A stretch of 42,597 bases of DNA from the NCBI GenBank assembly GCA_024683645.1, contig JAIKYA010000012.1, positions 1-42,597 of the forward strand, given 5' to 3'. Of the stretch, positions 33,034-41,913 are shown piece by piece. The notes beneath the pieces were generated by a model. That model was not told the origin of the DNA, ran no database searches, and saw nothing but the letters and a program-made list of their open reading frames with translations. Positions within the stretch are counted from its first letter, which is position 1. Each line of letters opens with the position of its first letter. The translations under genes were made by a program, and so were the position numbers. Origin of the DNA: Lachnospiraceae bacterium (GTDB taxonomy: Bacteria; Bacillota; Clostridia; Lachnospirales; Lachnospiraceae).

Positions 33034-34020
33034 ATGGCACTTTCCAACGAACAATTCGAAAAGATAAAGCGGACTCTCGAGGAGCGACAGCTGGCCAACA
33101 GCCTTATCACAGCTTCCCGGAGATCGGAGATCCTGGAAAAGCTTCCGGGGTACCGTGCCATGGAAGACGAGACCGCTGCCCTGTCCATGCAATGTGCGGA
33201 AAAACTTGTATCCGAACCCGATGCGGCGACACGGAACAGAGAACTGGAGACACTCCGCAGCCGTATCAAAGAGATAAACATTTCCAAAAAAGATCTCCTC
33301 ACAAAAGCCGGTTATCCGGCAGACTATCTGGAGCCCGTCTGCAATTGCAGCAAGTGCCACGACACAGGCTTCATCAACGGAAAGAAATGTACCTGTTTTA
33401 AACAGCTCGAGATAGATATCCTCTATGATCACTCCAATATGTCAGCCTTTCTTAAAGACAATAATTTTGACAGACTCAGCTACGATTATCATAAGGGAGA
33501 CGATCTGACACATTTTAAGAAAGCCGTCGATACCTGTAAAAAGTTTATAAATAATTTTGATAATGACTACCACAATCTCCTTTTTTATGGTACAGTAGGT
33601 ACCGGCAAATCATTCCTCTCGGGATGCGTTGCAAAGGAGCTTCTTGATAAGGGACATTCCATAGTATACTTCAGTGCAGAGCAGCTGTTCCGCAGTATTT
33701 CAGCTCTATATTACGATCATGAGCACAACGCGGAAAGAGAAGCGCTCTTTGATACACTGCATGAAAGCGATCTGCTGATAATCGATGATCTGGGCACGGA
33801 ATTTTCAAATGAATTTACCAAATCCCAGCTGTTCTCGATCTTCAACCAGCGGATCACCAACCGGCGTCCTCTGGTCATCTCCACCAACCTGACGCTTGAG
33901 GACATAAGAAAGATCTATTCCGACCGTTTTCTTTCCAGACTGGCCGAAAACAGCTACATCTGCAACCTCAAAGGTTCGGACATAAGGATAAGAAAAAAGA
34001 TAGAAAACGAATATAACTGA
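33034..34020 (+). CDS. dnaC: DnaC/DnaI-like helicase loader ATPase
   Basis: A 328-residue AAA+ protein. The N-terminal part is helical and ends in a Cys cluster CNCSKCHDTGF...KKCTCF (about residues 106-125), a zinc-site-like element seen in Firmicutes DnaI-type loaders. The ATPase part has Walker A FYGTVGTGKSFLSG (about 187-200), Walker B LLIIDDLGTEF, sensor-1 STNLTLEDI and the arginine SDRFLSRL. It is expected to load the replicative helicase with the DnaD-like protein, whose gene ends 23 bases upstream. IstB transposition helpers are related, but no transposase is present here. Confidence 0.9.
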   Translation: MALSNEQFEKIKRTLEERQLANSLITASRRSEILEKLPGYRAMEDETAALSMQCAEKLVSEPDAATRNRELETLRSRIKEINISKKDLLTKAGYPADYLEPVCNCSKCHDTGFINGKKCTCFKQLEIDILYDHSNMSAFLKDNNFDRLSYDYHKGDDLTHFKKAVDTCKKFINNFDNDYHNLLFYGTVGTGKSFLSGCVAKELLDKGHSIVYFSAEQLFRSISALYYDHEHNAEREALFDTLHESDLLIIDDLGTEFSNEFTKSQLFSIFNQRITNRRPLVISTNLTLEDIRKIYSDRFLSRLAENSYICNLKGSDIRIRKKIENEYN

Positions 34021-34055
34021 TAAACCCTACAGAAAAGAAAGTGAGGAACAAACAT

Positions 34056-35240
34056 ATGTCACAGTCAAAATCCGAGATACGTAATCTGGACACCATACCC
34101 AAGGGAAGTCTCGGTATCATTCCTCTTCCCGGATGCCGTGATCTCGGTGAAAAGGTCAACAGCTATCTGGTCAAATGGCGTAAGGAAAGAGAAAACAAAC
34201 ATATCGATACTCTTGACTTCACCGGCTATAAAAGAGACTCCTACATACTTGATGCTATCGTTCCCCGCTTCGGTTCAGGTGAAGCAAAGGGTATCATCAA
34301 CGAATCGGTACGAGGAACAGACCTTTACCTTCTCGTTGATGTCTGCAATTACAGCCTCACCTACAAGCTGTTCGGAAAGATGACCAACATGTCTCCGGAC
34401 GATCATTATCAGGACCTTAAGAGAGTGATCGCTGCTGCCGGAGGAAAAGCCAGACGCATAACGGTCATCATGCCTTTCCTTTATGAAAGCAGACAGCACA
34501 ACCGTTCCGCAAGAGAATCCCTCGACTGTGCGCTTGCACTTCAGGAGCTCACCTCCATGGGCGTTGAAAACATCATCACCTTTGATGCTCACGATCCCAG
34601 GGTACAGAATGCAATACCCTTAAGCGGTTTTGAGACCGTACAGCCCGCATATCAGTTCATTAAAAATCTTTGCAAGGAAGTAAAAGACCTGAAATTTGAT
34701 TCGGAGCACATGATGGTGATAAGCCCCGATGAAGGCGGCATGAAGCGCGCCATATATATTGCGAACGTTCTCGGCCTTGATGTAGGAATGTTCTACAAAC
34801 GCCGCGATTTTGCACATATCGTGGACGGACGAAATCCTATAGTTGCACATGAATTTCTGGGCAGTGATGTTGAAGGAAAAGACATGCTCATTATCGATGA
34901 TATGATATCTTCGGGCGAGAGCATGATAGATGTCGCAAGTGAGCTGAAGGCCCGCAAAGCCGGCAGGATCTTCTGCTTCACTACTTTCGGACTCTTTACC
35001 GGCGGTCTCGAGCGTTTTGACAAAGCCTGCGCGGATGGGATCATCACAAAAGTACTTACTACCAACCTTATTTACCAGACACCCGAGCTGCTTCAGCGCG
35101 ACTGGTACATCAGCTGCGATATGAGCAAATACATAGCTTACCTTATAGATACACTCAATCACGATGTATCAATAAGCGATCTGCTGGTGCCCAACGAACG
35201 TATCCGCAATCTTATGGAGAAATACAAAAACGAACAGTGA
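34056..35240 (+). CDS. prs: Ribose-phosphate pyrophosphokinase
   Basis: Makes PRPP from ribose 5-phosphate and ATP for nucleotide, His and Trp synthesis. The 394-residue protein is longer than typical Prs (about 315) but has the expected two-lobed fold: ITVIMPFLYESRQHNRSARES (flexible-loop region with the HNR motif), VITFDAHDPRVQNAI, VISPDEGGMKRA and the PRPP-binding loop MLIIDDMISSGESMIDVA. Extra length lies at the N-terminus and C-terminal end. ATG 34056 has GAGG nine bases upstream; the in-frame GTG at 34041 overlaps that SD and is rejected. It lies 35 bases after the dnaC-like gene. Confidence 0.93.
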   Translation: MSQSKSEIRNLDTIPKGSLGIIPLPGCRDLGEKVNSYLVKWRKERENKHIDTLDFTGYKRDSYILDAIVPRFGSGEAKGIINESVRGTDLYLLVDVCNYSLTYKLFGKMTNMSPDDHYQDLKRVIAAAGGKARRITVIMPFLYESRQHNRSARESLDCALALQELTSMGVENIITFDAHDPRVQNAIPLSGFETVQPAYQFIKNLCKEVKDLKFDSEHMMVISPDEGGMKRAIYIANVLGLDVGMFYKRRDFAHIVDGRNPIVAHEFLGSDVEGKDMLIIDDMISSGESMIDVASELKARKAGRIFCFTTFGLFTGGLERFDKACADGIITKVLTTNLIYQTPELLQRDWYISCDMSKYIAYLIDTLNHDVSISDLLVPNERIRNLMEKYKNEQ

Positions 35241-35248
35241 CCTCTTCG

Positions 35249-35836
35249 TTACTTTTCGTTCAGACTTGCAAGACTTTCAAGTTGCAGGCTTTCCTCACTT
35301 TTCAGGACAGCCTGCATTTTATTAAAGCTCTGATCCATCCCGTATACCATCTGGAAGACGTATTTGTTTGTGATAAAGCAGTGTTCGCGGACCTTAAAGG
35401 TTGAATGGTCATCACTGTAACCGGCTGTGAACAGAACATGATAACAGCCGTTGCCTTCATCGTTTGCTGAAAAATCCTCTATGGTACAGCTGGTGCCCAG
35501 CGACAGATTAAGAGCTGCCTGGTAATCACTCTCACTCAGGCTCTTATAATCCTTGTTCTGATCCTTTTCCTTTTTTGAATACATTATATAGGAATAATCA
35601 CCCTGGTCCTTACTGTAATAGTAGTCCTCGTCCTCGGTACTCAGGCTGTCATTTCTGATAAAACCGTCCGGTATGGTATAGCTTAAGCTTATATATTCAT
35701 ATGCCTCAGCCGGCACGGTCTTCTGATGTGAAGTGGCCTGTATCTCTTCCAGAACGCTCACCCCTTCATCTATATCCTTGCCTGCGCAGCCTGTAAGGCC
35801 AAACAGCATTATAAGCAATAAAACTCTCTTCTTCAT
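35249..35836 (-). CDS. Putative lipoprotein of unknown function
   Basis: A 195-residue protein with a lipoprotein signal (MKKRVLLLIMLFGLTGC, lipid Cys17) and a soluble outer domain rich in Tyr, Ser and Asp, including DEDYYYSKDQGDYSYIMYSKK. No family was recognised; the shape (small domain with an aromatic strand pattern, KVREHCFITNKYVFQMVYGMD) recalls DUF-type surface lipoproteins of Firmicutes. The ATG follows GGAGAAG. It converges on prs with only eight bases between the stops, and no terminator fits in that gap. Confidence 0.8.
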   Translation of the reverse strand: MKKRVLLLIMLFGLTGCAGKDIDEGVSVLEEIQATSHQKTVPAEAYEYISLSYTIPDGFIRNDSLSTEDEDYYYSKDQGDYSYIMYSKKEKDQNKDYKSLSESDYQAALNLSLGTSCTIEDFSANDEGNGCYHVLFTAGYSDDHSTFKVREHCFITNKYVFQMVYGMDQSFNKMQAVLKSEESLQLESLASLNEK

Positions 35837-35872
35837 TATACTTCTCCGAAATATAGTCTCATATCCTTATGT

Positions 35873-35901
35873 ATTTTATCATGTACAGGCTTTTACTGCA
35901 A
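35873..35901 (-). promoter_or_regulatory. Possible promoter of the lipoprotein gene
   Basis: Minus strand TTGCAG (35901-35896), 17 bases, TAAAAT (35878-35873). The -35 is a poor match, so this is tentative. Between it and the next promoter lies an imperfect inverted repeat (GAAGAC at about 35919, GTCTTC at about 35941) of unknown meaning. Confidence 0.35.
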
Positions 35902-35990
35902 ATCCCGTTATATATATGAAGACGGCGGCAACCACGCCCTGTCTTCTCACACGGGATCCCGGAACGAAACCATATCATAAATATTTCTAC

Positions 35991-36019
35991 TTGACATAGT
36001 ATCTAAAACTACATATAAT
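35991..36019 (+). promoter_or_regulatory. Consensus sigma-A promoter of the DegV-like gene
   Basis: TTGACA (35991-35996), exactly 17 bases, TATAAT (36014-36019): both hexamers are perfect. It predicts a start near 36026 and a 25-base leader carrying GGAGGA. Confidence 0.9.
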
Positions 36020-36051
36020 CATTTTGAAAATTACTTCGGAGGATCGCATCT

Positions 36052-36504
36052 ATGGATAAGATAATACAGTTTTGGGCTAATGAGCCCCGCTATGATATAC
36101 TTACTGATACTCCCGGCTGCCTTTCGGAAGATATCTTTAAAAGATATAATATCAGGATCGCAGACAGCCCCATGACCGATATCGGCAAAACTACCGAATT
36201 TCTCAGGCCCTCTCTTGATGCAGGCAGGGATGTCCTTTATATCTGCAATACCGAACTTACGGATGCAAATAAGGCTGCAGAAGCTCTCATGAGCGCCTAT
36301 CCTGACCGTCATATAGTTTGTGTCAAGCTCCCTTCCGTATCCGAAAATGACAGCCTGAAAGCCGTAAAAATGTCCAGGCTGCGTGCCGCAGGTGCGACTC
36401 TGGAGGAAGCAGCTGCTTTCTTTAAAAACCATCGTCAGAACACAGCTGCTTCTTTTCCGACGAACCGCTATTCCTGGCCGGTGGCAACAGCGATCTCAAT
36501 GTAA
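36052..36504 (+). CDS. Half-length DegV-like protein
   Basis: A 150-residue protein resembling the N-terminal domain of DegV fatty-acid-binding proteins: YDILTDTPGCLSEDIFKRYNI at the start (DegV: TDSTxDLP), then LDAGRDVLYICNTELTDANKAAEALMSAYPDR, where the lipid-contacting LSSGLSGTY loop is replaced by NTELTD, and the helix RLRAAGATLEEAAAFFKNHR. Normal DegV has about 280 residues and a second domain holding the other side of the fatty-acid pocket; this one stops 20 residues later and is followed by a terminator. A perfect promoter and SD (GGAGGA, eight bases) suggest it is expressed. Its function is unknown; it is unlikely to bind fatty acid in the normal way. Confidence 0.75.
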   Translation: MDKIIQFWANEPRYDILTDTPGCLSEDIFKRYNIRIADSPMTDIGKTTEFLRPSLDAGRDVLYICNTELTDANKAAEALMSAYPDRHIVCVKLPSVSENDSLKAVKMSRLRAAGATLEEAAAFFKNHRQNTAASFPTNRYSWPVATAISM

Positions 36505-36529
36505 GATATTTCTGATCCCAGACATTTAA

Positions 36530-36565
36530 AAAGCGCGTCGCCCGGCGACGCGCTTTAATATTTTT
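36530..36565. terminator. Strong GC hairpin terminator between the DegV-like and hypothetical genes
   Basis: AAAGCGCGTCGC pairs with GCGACGCGCTTT (36530-36556), followed by AATATTTTTTT on the plus strand and preceded by TTTAAA. It serves both converging genes, more clearly the plus-strand one. Confidence 0.9.
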
Positions 36566-36568
36566 TTC

Positions 36569-37132
36569 TTAACCTACAAGAGCACTCGTCTTTTTTAAGC
36601 AGCTCATCAGCTCACCCATCATCTCTTCACGTCTGGGAAGCCATTTGCATCTCATCAGCACTGCTGCCAGTGAAGGCGGTACATCATAGAGTTCCAATAT
36701 ATCTCTGAGCGATCTCTTATCCTCTTTACCGCATTCTTCACGGAAATACTGCATTACCTCCAGTGCTTCCTGATTACCATAACCTTCGTCAAGCAGGATC
36801 TCATATATATCTTCCAGTACAAGTACCGGATACTTTCTGTACCAGGGCTGTCTGTATATCTTACCCTGAATGTTGTATGCCGCATATTCAACACTTATCG
36901 CATCACACATCTGCCAGAAGCCAAAAGGTTTAAGTTCACCTACTGTTGTCTTTGCTGTCTCGGATACAACCGCCTGCTGCAGATCTTCCCATGTCAGTTC
37001 GCGGAACAGCCTGGGATCTATATCATTCTCCTCAAGGAGATGGTTGATCCAGGTGGAATTGATACACAGTGCACAGAACCCCTGCTCTATGCCCAGTTCT
37101 CTGATAATGAAACGATATCCCCTGTTTCTCAC
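36569..37132 (-). CDS. Hypothetical protein, 187 aa
   Basis: A soluble, acidic protein rich in Trp, Tyr and Leu with no signal or membrane segment. No family was recognised. Visible traits are two Cys in FCALCIN, a helical stretch with HLLEENDIDPRLFRELTWEDL and a C-terminal helix pair (RSLRDILELYDVPPSLAAVLM). The start is GTG at 37132 with GAGGGAGA four bases upstream; no in-frame ATG lies near. It is transcribed alone between a terminator and a 226-base gap that holds a TATAAT (37214-37209, minus strand) without a clear -35. Coding potential rests on length, SD and codon pattern. Confidence 0.7.
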   Translation of the reverse strand: MRNRGYRFIIRELGIEQGFCALCINSTWINHLLEENDIDPRLFRELTWEDLQQAVVSETAKTTVGELKPFGFWQMCDAISVEYAAYNIQGKIYRQPWYRKYPVLVLEDIYEILLDEGYGNQEALEVMQYFREECGKEDKRSLRDILELYDVPPSLAAVLMRCKWLPRREEMMGELMSCLKKTSALVG

Positions 37133-37208
37133 TTACTCTCTCCCTCAATAAAAAGGCATATATTCGGTACTATATCTAGTGGCATAGTTGCACACAGCCA
37201 CATTTGCT

Positions 37209-37214
37209 ATTATA
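37209..37214 (-). promoter_or_regulatory. -10 box candidate for the hypothetical gene
   Basis: Minus strand TATAAT about 75 bases before the GTG at 37132. No -35 hexamer stands out at 16-18 bases. Confidence 0.35.
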
Positions 37215-37307
37215 CATCATTTTTTTGAAAATGGTAGTCCTTTTTTCCAATATTTTGTATTTATTTTTCTTGACACTCTCTAAATCTTGTGAGACATTCA
37301 AAAATAA

Positions 37308-37341
37308 AAGGGCTGCAGAACATTCAATGCCTGCAGCCCTT
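37308..37341 (-). terminator. Terminator of the galE unit
   Basis: AAGGGCTGCAG and CTGCAGCCCTT pair around 12 bases; on the minus strand the stem is followed by TTATTTTTG. It lies 18 bases after the galE stop. Confidence 0.85.
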
Positions 37342-37358
37342 ATAAATACTATATATTG

Positions 37359-38378
37359 TCACTCAGAATAGCCGTTTGGATTGTTCTTCTGCCATCTCCA
37401 GCTGTCTTCACACATTTCTTTTATCCCCATCTCGGCTTTCCATCCCATCTCTCTTTCCGCTTTTGAAGGATCGGAATAGTTCTCTGCGATGTCTCCCGGA
37501 CGTCTGTCCATCAGCTTATAGGGTATCTTTACTCCGGTGGCCTCTTCAAAGCTCTTTACAATGTCCAGCACACTGTATCCCTTTCCCGTTCCCAGATTAT
37601 ATACAGCAAGACCGCAATCTGACTTTATACGGTCAAGCGCCTTTACATGACCTTTCGCGAGATCGACCACATGGATATAATCACGTACTCCGGTGCCATC
37701 ATGTGTAGGATAATCACTTCCATATACACGAAGGAAAGGAAGCTTGCCGACAGCGACCTGCGTGATATACGGCAGGAGGTTAAGCGGTATACCGTTAGGA
37801 TCCTCGCCGATCAGTCCGCTCTTGTGAGCACCTATGGGATTGAAATACCTGAGCAGTACTATGTTCCACTCCGGATCCGCATGCTGTATATCAGTAAAAA
37901 TGGTCTCCAGCATTGATTTTGTGGAACCGTAAGGATTTGTGGCCCATTTTTTCGGAGTATCCTCTGTCACCGGTACCTTGTCGGGATCACCGTAAACCGT
38001 GCATGAAGATGAAAAGATCATGTTCTTCACATTGTGCTTTCTCATAACATCAATAAGTGTGAGGGTTCCGCTTATATTGTTATCATAATAATCCCAGGGT
38101 ATCTCAACGGATTCGCCTACTGCTTTGAGTCCCGCAAAATGAATGCAGGAATCGATATCAGGTTCTTTGGCAAATACTTCGTTCAGGCCTTCCCTGTCAC
38201 GTATATCCACTTTATAAAATTTAACCGGCTTTCCTGTTATCTCTTCTACTCTTTTAAGTGATTTCTCCGAAGAGTTTGAAAGATTATCGATCACGACCAC
38301 TTCATATCCGGCTTCCTGCAGTTCTACTACGGTATGTGATCCGATGAATCCGGTCCCGCCTGTTACAAGTACTGACAT
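37359..38378 (-). CDS. galE: UDP-glucose 4-epimerase
   Basis: Interconverts UDP-glucose and UDP-galactose (Leloir pathway, cell-surface sugars). The 339-residue extended short-chain dehydrogenase has the NAD loop [21 protein letters not shown], the Ser/Thr of [10 protein letters not shown] and catalytic [24 protein letters not shown] and [15 protein letters not shown], all typical of GalE. The ATG follows GGAGGTGG. It lies 14 bases after the channel gene and ends the unit at a terminator. Identification is firm. Confidence 0.96.
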   Translation of the reverse strand: MSVLVTGGTGFIGSHTVVELQEAGYEVVVIDNLSNSSEKSLKRVEEITGKPVKFYKVDIRDREGLNEVFAKEPDIDSCIHFAGLKAVGESVEIPWDYYDNNISGTLTLIDVMRKHNVKNMIFSSSCTVYGDPDKVPVTEDTPKKWATNPYGSTKSMLETIFTDIQHADPEWNIVLLRYFNPIGAHKSGLIGEDPNGIPLNLLPYITQVAVGKLPFLRVYGSDYPTHDGTGVRDYIHVVDLAKGHVKALDRIKSDCGLAVYNLGTGKGYSVLDIVKSFEEATGVKIPYKLMDRRPGDIAENYSDPSKAEREMGWKAEMGIKEMCEDSWRWQKNNPNGYSE

Positions 38379-38392
38379 AATCCACCTCCGTT

Positions 38393-39583
38393 TTAAGATT
38401 TCTTTTGTTTTGTATAAAGTACCACATTATCTCCGGCGCGTAAAGTAAGTCCGCCGTGCGGTATCAATGTCTTATCGCCTCTTTTCACGCTCACGATAAA
38501 GGTCTGGCGTGAAATATTCAGATCTTTGATCTTCATACCATTCCACTCATGCTGCTCCTTCAGTTCAACCTCTTTGAGCTCTATCTTCAGTTCCTTACCT
38601 TCCATGGTATCCGCTGCCAGGGCTACCACATCACCGTTCTCAAGTACCAGCTTCCCGTTGGGAGTAAATATCTCCCCGTTACGGCTCACGGCCGCGACTA
38701 TCACATCATTAGGAAGTCCCAGTTCCTTTATGGTCTTGCCCTTCCACTCATCGTCCTCATCCACCTCAACCTTGATGAACTGTATTCTCTTCTCAACTTC
38801 TTCCTCGCTCATCTTTCTCAGCTTCTCGTACTGTTCAACGAATCCGGCAGAAATGATACCAGTCGGGATCGCAACCATCCCGACTCCAAGCATAGTGATT
38901 ATTATTCCGAAGGCCCTTCCCGCTGCCGTTATGGGATACATATCACCATAGCCCACGGTCATCAGAGTAGCGGATGCCCACCACAAGCCCGAAAGAGCAT
39001 TATCAAATACCTCCGGCTGTACTTCATGCTCAAGACTGTACATGCACAGGCTTGAAGCCAGCATCAGCATGGCAACGACAAATACCGAGGAAACCAGAAG
39101 TTTTGATTTATTCTTCAGGACTTCGCCTATGACATTGAGTGAATCGAAATATGCATTTATCCTGAATATCCTGAAAATACGCATTACGCGGAATATCCTG
39201 AACGCTGCCATTCCTCCGGGGAAGAAAACAGGGAGATAATAAGGCATGCAGGAAAGCATATCAACAAGACCGTTGAAAGAAAACGCATACCTTAATAAAG
39301 CTGCAGCTTTTGACCTGTCGGGAAACAGATATGAAGATGTCCACAGCCTCAATATATAATCGATGGCAAAGAAAGCAACTGAATAAGCTTCCAGCTTATT
39401 CAGCAGGCCGCCGTATCTTGAATTGATATCGGAATAGGTCATGAGAACACTGGCTGCCAGATTTATCAATATGGCACCCAGGTTAAAAATATCATATGCG
39501 CGTCCGACAAAATCCTCAACATATCCTACTTCGATTATATCAGACACTCTTTTTTTGACTGCTTCGTAACCGCCTTTTTTCAT
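38393..39583 (-). CDS. Voltage-gated-type potassium channel with two TrkA-C domains
   Basis: A 396-residue six-helix channel: S1 near residues 32-53, an arginine-rich S4 ([12 protein letters not shown]), S5, the selectivity filter TLMTVGYGD and S6 ([16 protein letters not shown]). The cytosolic part has a short helical linker and two tandem TrkA-C domains ([20 protein letters not shown] and [20 protein letters not shown]), with no Rossmann RCK-N domain between. TrkA-C domains bind ligands such as cyclic di-AMP in some potassium transporters; that is family knowledge, not shown here. ATG 39583 follows CGGAGGG; the open frame upstream of it lacks a better start. Confidence 0.92.
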   Translation of the reverse strand: MKKGGYEAVKKRVSDIIEVGYVEDFVGRAYDIFNLGAILINLAASVLMTYSDINSRYGGLLNKLEAYSVAFFAIDYILRLWTSSYLFPDRSKAAALLRYAFSFNGLVDMLSCMPYYLPVFFPGGMAAFRIFRVMRIFRIFRINAYFDSLNVIGEVLKNKSKLLVSSVFVVAMLMLASSLCMYSLEHEVQPEVFDNALSGLWWASATLMTVGYGDMYPITAAGRAFGIIITMLGVGMVAIPTGIISAGFVEQYEKLRKMSEEEVEKRIQFIKVEVDEDDEWKGKTIKELGLPNDVIVAAVSRNGEIFTPNGKLVLENGDVVALAADTMEGKELKIELKEVELKEQHEWNGMKIKDLNISRQTFIVSVKRGDKTLIPHGGLTLRAGDNVVLYTKQKKS

Positions 39584-39650
39584 TGCAACCCTCCGACAGT
39601 CATTATAAGCCACCGAAGGGTTTCGGGCAAGCAGTTTTACGTTCCGGCTT

Positions 39651-40169
39651 TCATTCGCTGTACCCGAGTTTTTCAAGCATTGCGGCGCAGCCCCTCTCTA
39701 TCTGCTTATATACTCCGCCGAAATCGCCGGTATACCAGGGATCATCGATATCTTCTGCCCTTCCTGTAAAGTCCATCAGAAGGCAAACCTTATTCTCGGG
39801 ATCACCGCCCAGTATGCGATGCATATAGCTCATATTGAGTTTCTCCATGCCTATGATATAGTCCCACTTATCATAGTCATCGCGCCTGATCTGCCTCGCT
39901 GTCTTGCCCTTACACGATATGCCGTGCTTCGCAAGCTCCGCCCTCGCCGGCGGATACACGGGATTCCCTATCTCTTCCGTACTCGTCGCCGCCGACTCAA
40001 TATGAAAATCTCCGGCGATCCCTCTTTTTTCTACCATATCCTTCATTACAAATTCCGCCATGGGCGAACGGCAAATGTTGCCCCAGCAGATGAACAGCAC
40101 ACGCACTTGGTCCCTTGCGGGCTTTTGGTCCCTTGGGGACGGGGTTAGGGGTTCATTTTCACAAATCAT
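39651..40169 (-). CDS. Low-molecular-weight protein-tyrosine phosphatase
   Basis: Cytosolic phosphatase with the signature loop VLFICWGNICRSPMAE (Cys nucleophile, Arg) near the N-terminus and the general-acid Asp in DDPWYTGDFGGVY. In bacteria such enzymes often dephosphorylate tyrosine kinases of polysaccharide export. Two starts are possible. ATG 40169 (AAGGA, eight bases) gives 172 residues with an unusual Pro/Arg-rich extension. GTG 40106, preceded by AAGGG at five bases, gives 151 residues, the normal family length. An 11-base direct repeat (40107-40117 and 40125-40135) duplicates the second ribosome-site region. Confidence 0.9.
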   Translation of the reverse strand: MICENEPLTPSPRDQKPARDQVRVLFICWGNICRSPMAEFVMKDMVEKRGIAGDFHIESAATSTEEIGNPVYPPARAELAKHGISCKGKTARQIRRDDYDKWDYIIGMEKLNMSYMHRILGGDPENKVCLLMDFTGRAEDIDDPWYTGDFGGVYKQIERGCAAMLEKLGYSE

Positions 40170-40198
40170 ATTGCTTTTCCTTTCAACATAGAATAAAT

Positions 40199-41062
40199 CT
40201 ATATTCCAAATGTCTCCAACGCCTGGTTCCAGTATTTTTCCGGAACGCATTTCCAGTCTACTTCGCCTTCTTCTTTTTCACATAACTCACAGGCTTTTGA
40301 GAGAATCTGAATTTGTGATACATCTTTCCCTAGCAACACTGCTTTAGCAACCCTATACCATCCCGGCGCCTGCATCGATAAGTTTTCCTCGTCCATCTCT
40401 CGAATGGTCTTTTCTACATCATAAGTCAGCGTGTGAAACTCGCTTTCCCATTTTCCCTCACATGCCAATAGCATCATAAATTGCGCTTTACCGCCACTTC
40501 TCAGTGGAGTTCCAACCGCTCCGGGATTAATTACTCTCTTCCCGTTGCGAACATATTTTGTCTGAATATGAAAATGTCCGCAAATTGTTAATTCTGTCTC
40601 CAGACTTTTTGTCAGAGTGTCAATATAATCATAGTCCTCGCGTAGACTCTCATTAACCTTAAACGGCGACCCATGGCAGATTACAAAAGGTGGCATGCTA
40701 TCATATTGCATAACCTTTGCTATTGGCATTTTCTCAAATTCGCTAATCTGAGCCTCTGTTAGATGAGAATACGAATACAGCAACATTCCTGACCCTGATG
40801 TTCCGGCCTGCCATAGCCAATCACCATGCTTGCCGTTTTTGTGATCGATCCAATAGTTTTCCTTGTTTCCCCGGATAAAGGTACAAGGATATTCCTGCTT
40901 CAGTTTTTCCAGACACTCCAGTGTCCGTTCAGGATATGCCATTTCACCGACATAATCCCCAAGAAATATAAATTCATCAGCCCCAAGCCTCTTTGCCTCA
41001 TCTATACATTTTTCCAATGCGACATGATTGCTGTGAATATCAGCCATGACTGCTATTTTCAT
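40199..41062 (-). CDS. Metallophosphoesterase (YfcE/DR1281-type)
   Basis: A 287-residue calcineurin-like phosphoesterase without signal peptide. Metal-binding motifs appear in order: MADIHSNHVALEK, FLGDYVGEM, RGNKENYW (GNHE type), ICHGSPF and ICGHFHIQTKYV, then a family-typical VINPGAVGTPLRSGGKAQF. Relatives act on phosphodiesters or phosphomonoesters with manganese or similar ions; the substrate is unknown. It lies five bases after the HD-domain gene and 29 before the phosphatase gene, so the three may be co-transcribed. Its DNA is more AT-rich than genes to its left. Confidence 0.9.
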   Translation of the reverse strand: MKIAVMADIHSNHVALEKCIDEAKRLGADEFIFLGDYVGEMAYPERTLECLEKLKQEYPCTFIRGNKENYWIDHKNGKHGDWLWQAGTSGSGMLLYSYSHLTEAQISEFEKMPIAKVMQYDSMPPFVICHGSPFKVNESLREDYDYIDTLTKSLETELTICGHFHIQTKYVRNGKRVINPGAVGTPLRSGGKAQFMMLLACEGKWESEFHTLTYDVEKTIREMDEENLSMQAPGWYRVAKAVLLGKDVSQIQILSKACELCEKEEGEVDWKCVPEKYWNQALETFGI

Positions 41063-41067
41063 ATTAT

Positions 41068-41655
41068 CTACTCCGGTCTGTAATTCTCTTTATCTACCAC
41101 AACATAAAGGTCCTCACCCATCCTGCTCTCAAAGTATTCCCTGAGTCTTATGTTTGCGTCCCACTTTTCCTGATCATAGTCCCCATAACGATTCTTCACA
41201 TCCGTCATACGTTCAATCTGATCCATTACGCCTTCTGCGCCTGCTATAGAATCGCAAAGCTGGATCAGGCGGTCATAATCGTCAAGTTCAATTGCACTAA
41301 GTCCATCTTTTATCAAAGCTGTCTCTTCTTCTGTAGTATCGAATTTACCGACATATTTCGATATGTCCTTTTCATTAAAGGAATGCGTCAGACATATTCT
41401 TGCAACATCGTCATATCCAAGAGACATCATATAAGAGTAACCATCAGACACATGCCCAAGATGTCTTTTTCCGAACTTTCTGCCAATATCGTGAAGTAAC
41501 CCTAAAACATATGCCTTCTCAGCATTCATTCCTGATCTTGCAGCAATAGCTTCAGCGCAATGAGCCGCCGTTCTGCTATGATTTCCCCACGGTCCGGGAT
41601 TACAGCCTTCCGCCTCTATCAAAAGTCTCTCTGCTTCTTCTCTTGTTGGATACAT
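41068..41655 (-). CDS. HD-domain phosphohydrolase
   Basis: A 195-residue HD-superfamily protein: NHSRTAAHCAEAIA supplies the first metal His, LLHDIGRKFG the HD doublet, then ICLTHSFNEKD and CDSIAGAEG for the remaining ligands. Family members hydrolyse nucleotides or other phosphates; the substrate is not predictable. The start at 41655 has a weak AGGAC-type SD. The gene heads a possible unit with the metallophosphoesterase. No membrane or sensor segments are present. Confidence 0.85.
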   Translation of the reverse strand: MYPTREEAERLLIEAEGCNPGPWGNHSRTAAHCAEAIAARSGMNAEKAYVLGLLHDIGRKFGKRHLGHVSDGYSYMMSLGYDDVARICLTHSFNEKDISKYVGKFDTTEEETALIKDGLSAIELDDYDRLIQLCDSIAGAEGVMDQIERMTDVKNRYGDYDQEKWDANIRLREYFESRMGEDLYVVVDKENYRPE

Positions 41656-41720
41656 TTCTTCTCAAGTCCTTTCACAAGCAAATTCTATCATATCAGTCCC
41701 CGGTTTCCCGGCGGATCCGT

Positions 41721-41843
41721 TCAATTTCCGAAGTGCAAAAAGGCGTATTGTCCCCAAAAAAGATTGAAACGAAGAATACCAACAGCCTTTCCTTCTTCTA
41801 ATATGACATAGCCCTGCACATTCCTTACTTTTTCCTCAAACAT
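41721..41843 (-). pseudogene. N-acetyltransferase (GNAT) remnant
   Basis: A 40-codon open frame (ATG 41843, stop 41721) whose peptide contains GYVILEEGKAVGILRFNLFW, like the early beta-strands of GNAT acetyltransferases. The rest of the fold (acetyl-CoA loop) is missing and no continuation was found in the other two frames, so it appears to be a decayed fragment. The ATG follows AGGAAACA. The surrounding 41656-41913 gap otherwise holds nothing recognisable. Confidence 0.5.
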
Positions 41844-41913
41844 TGTTTCCTACAAATGACAATCGAAATTGATAGTTACATCAACACCAGACCTATAAAA
41901 ATTCCATCCTTTG

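Noticed and set aside
33034-34020. IstB transposition helper
   Set aside because: The ATPase is of the same superfamily, but it has the DnaI-like Cys cluster, follows a dnaD-like gene, and no transposase or inverted repeats flank it.
37261-37300. Plus-strand promoter starting with TTGACA near 37270
   Set aside because: No -10 at proper distance and no plus-strand gene follows before galE on the opposite strand.
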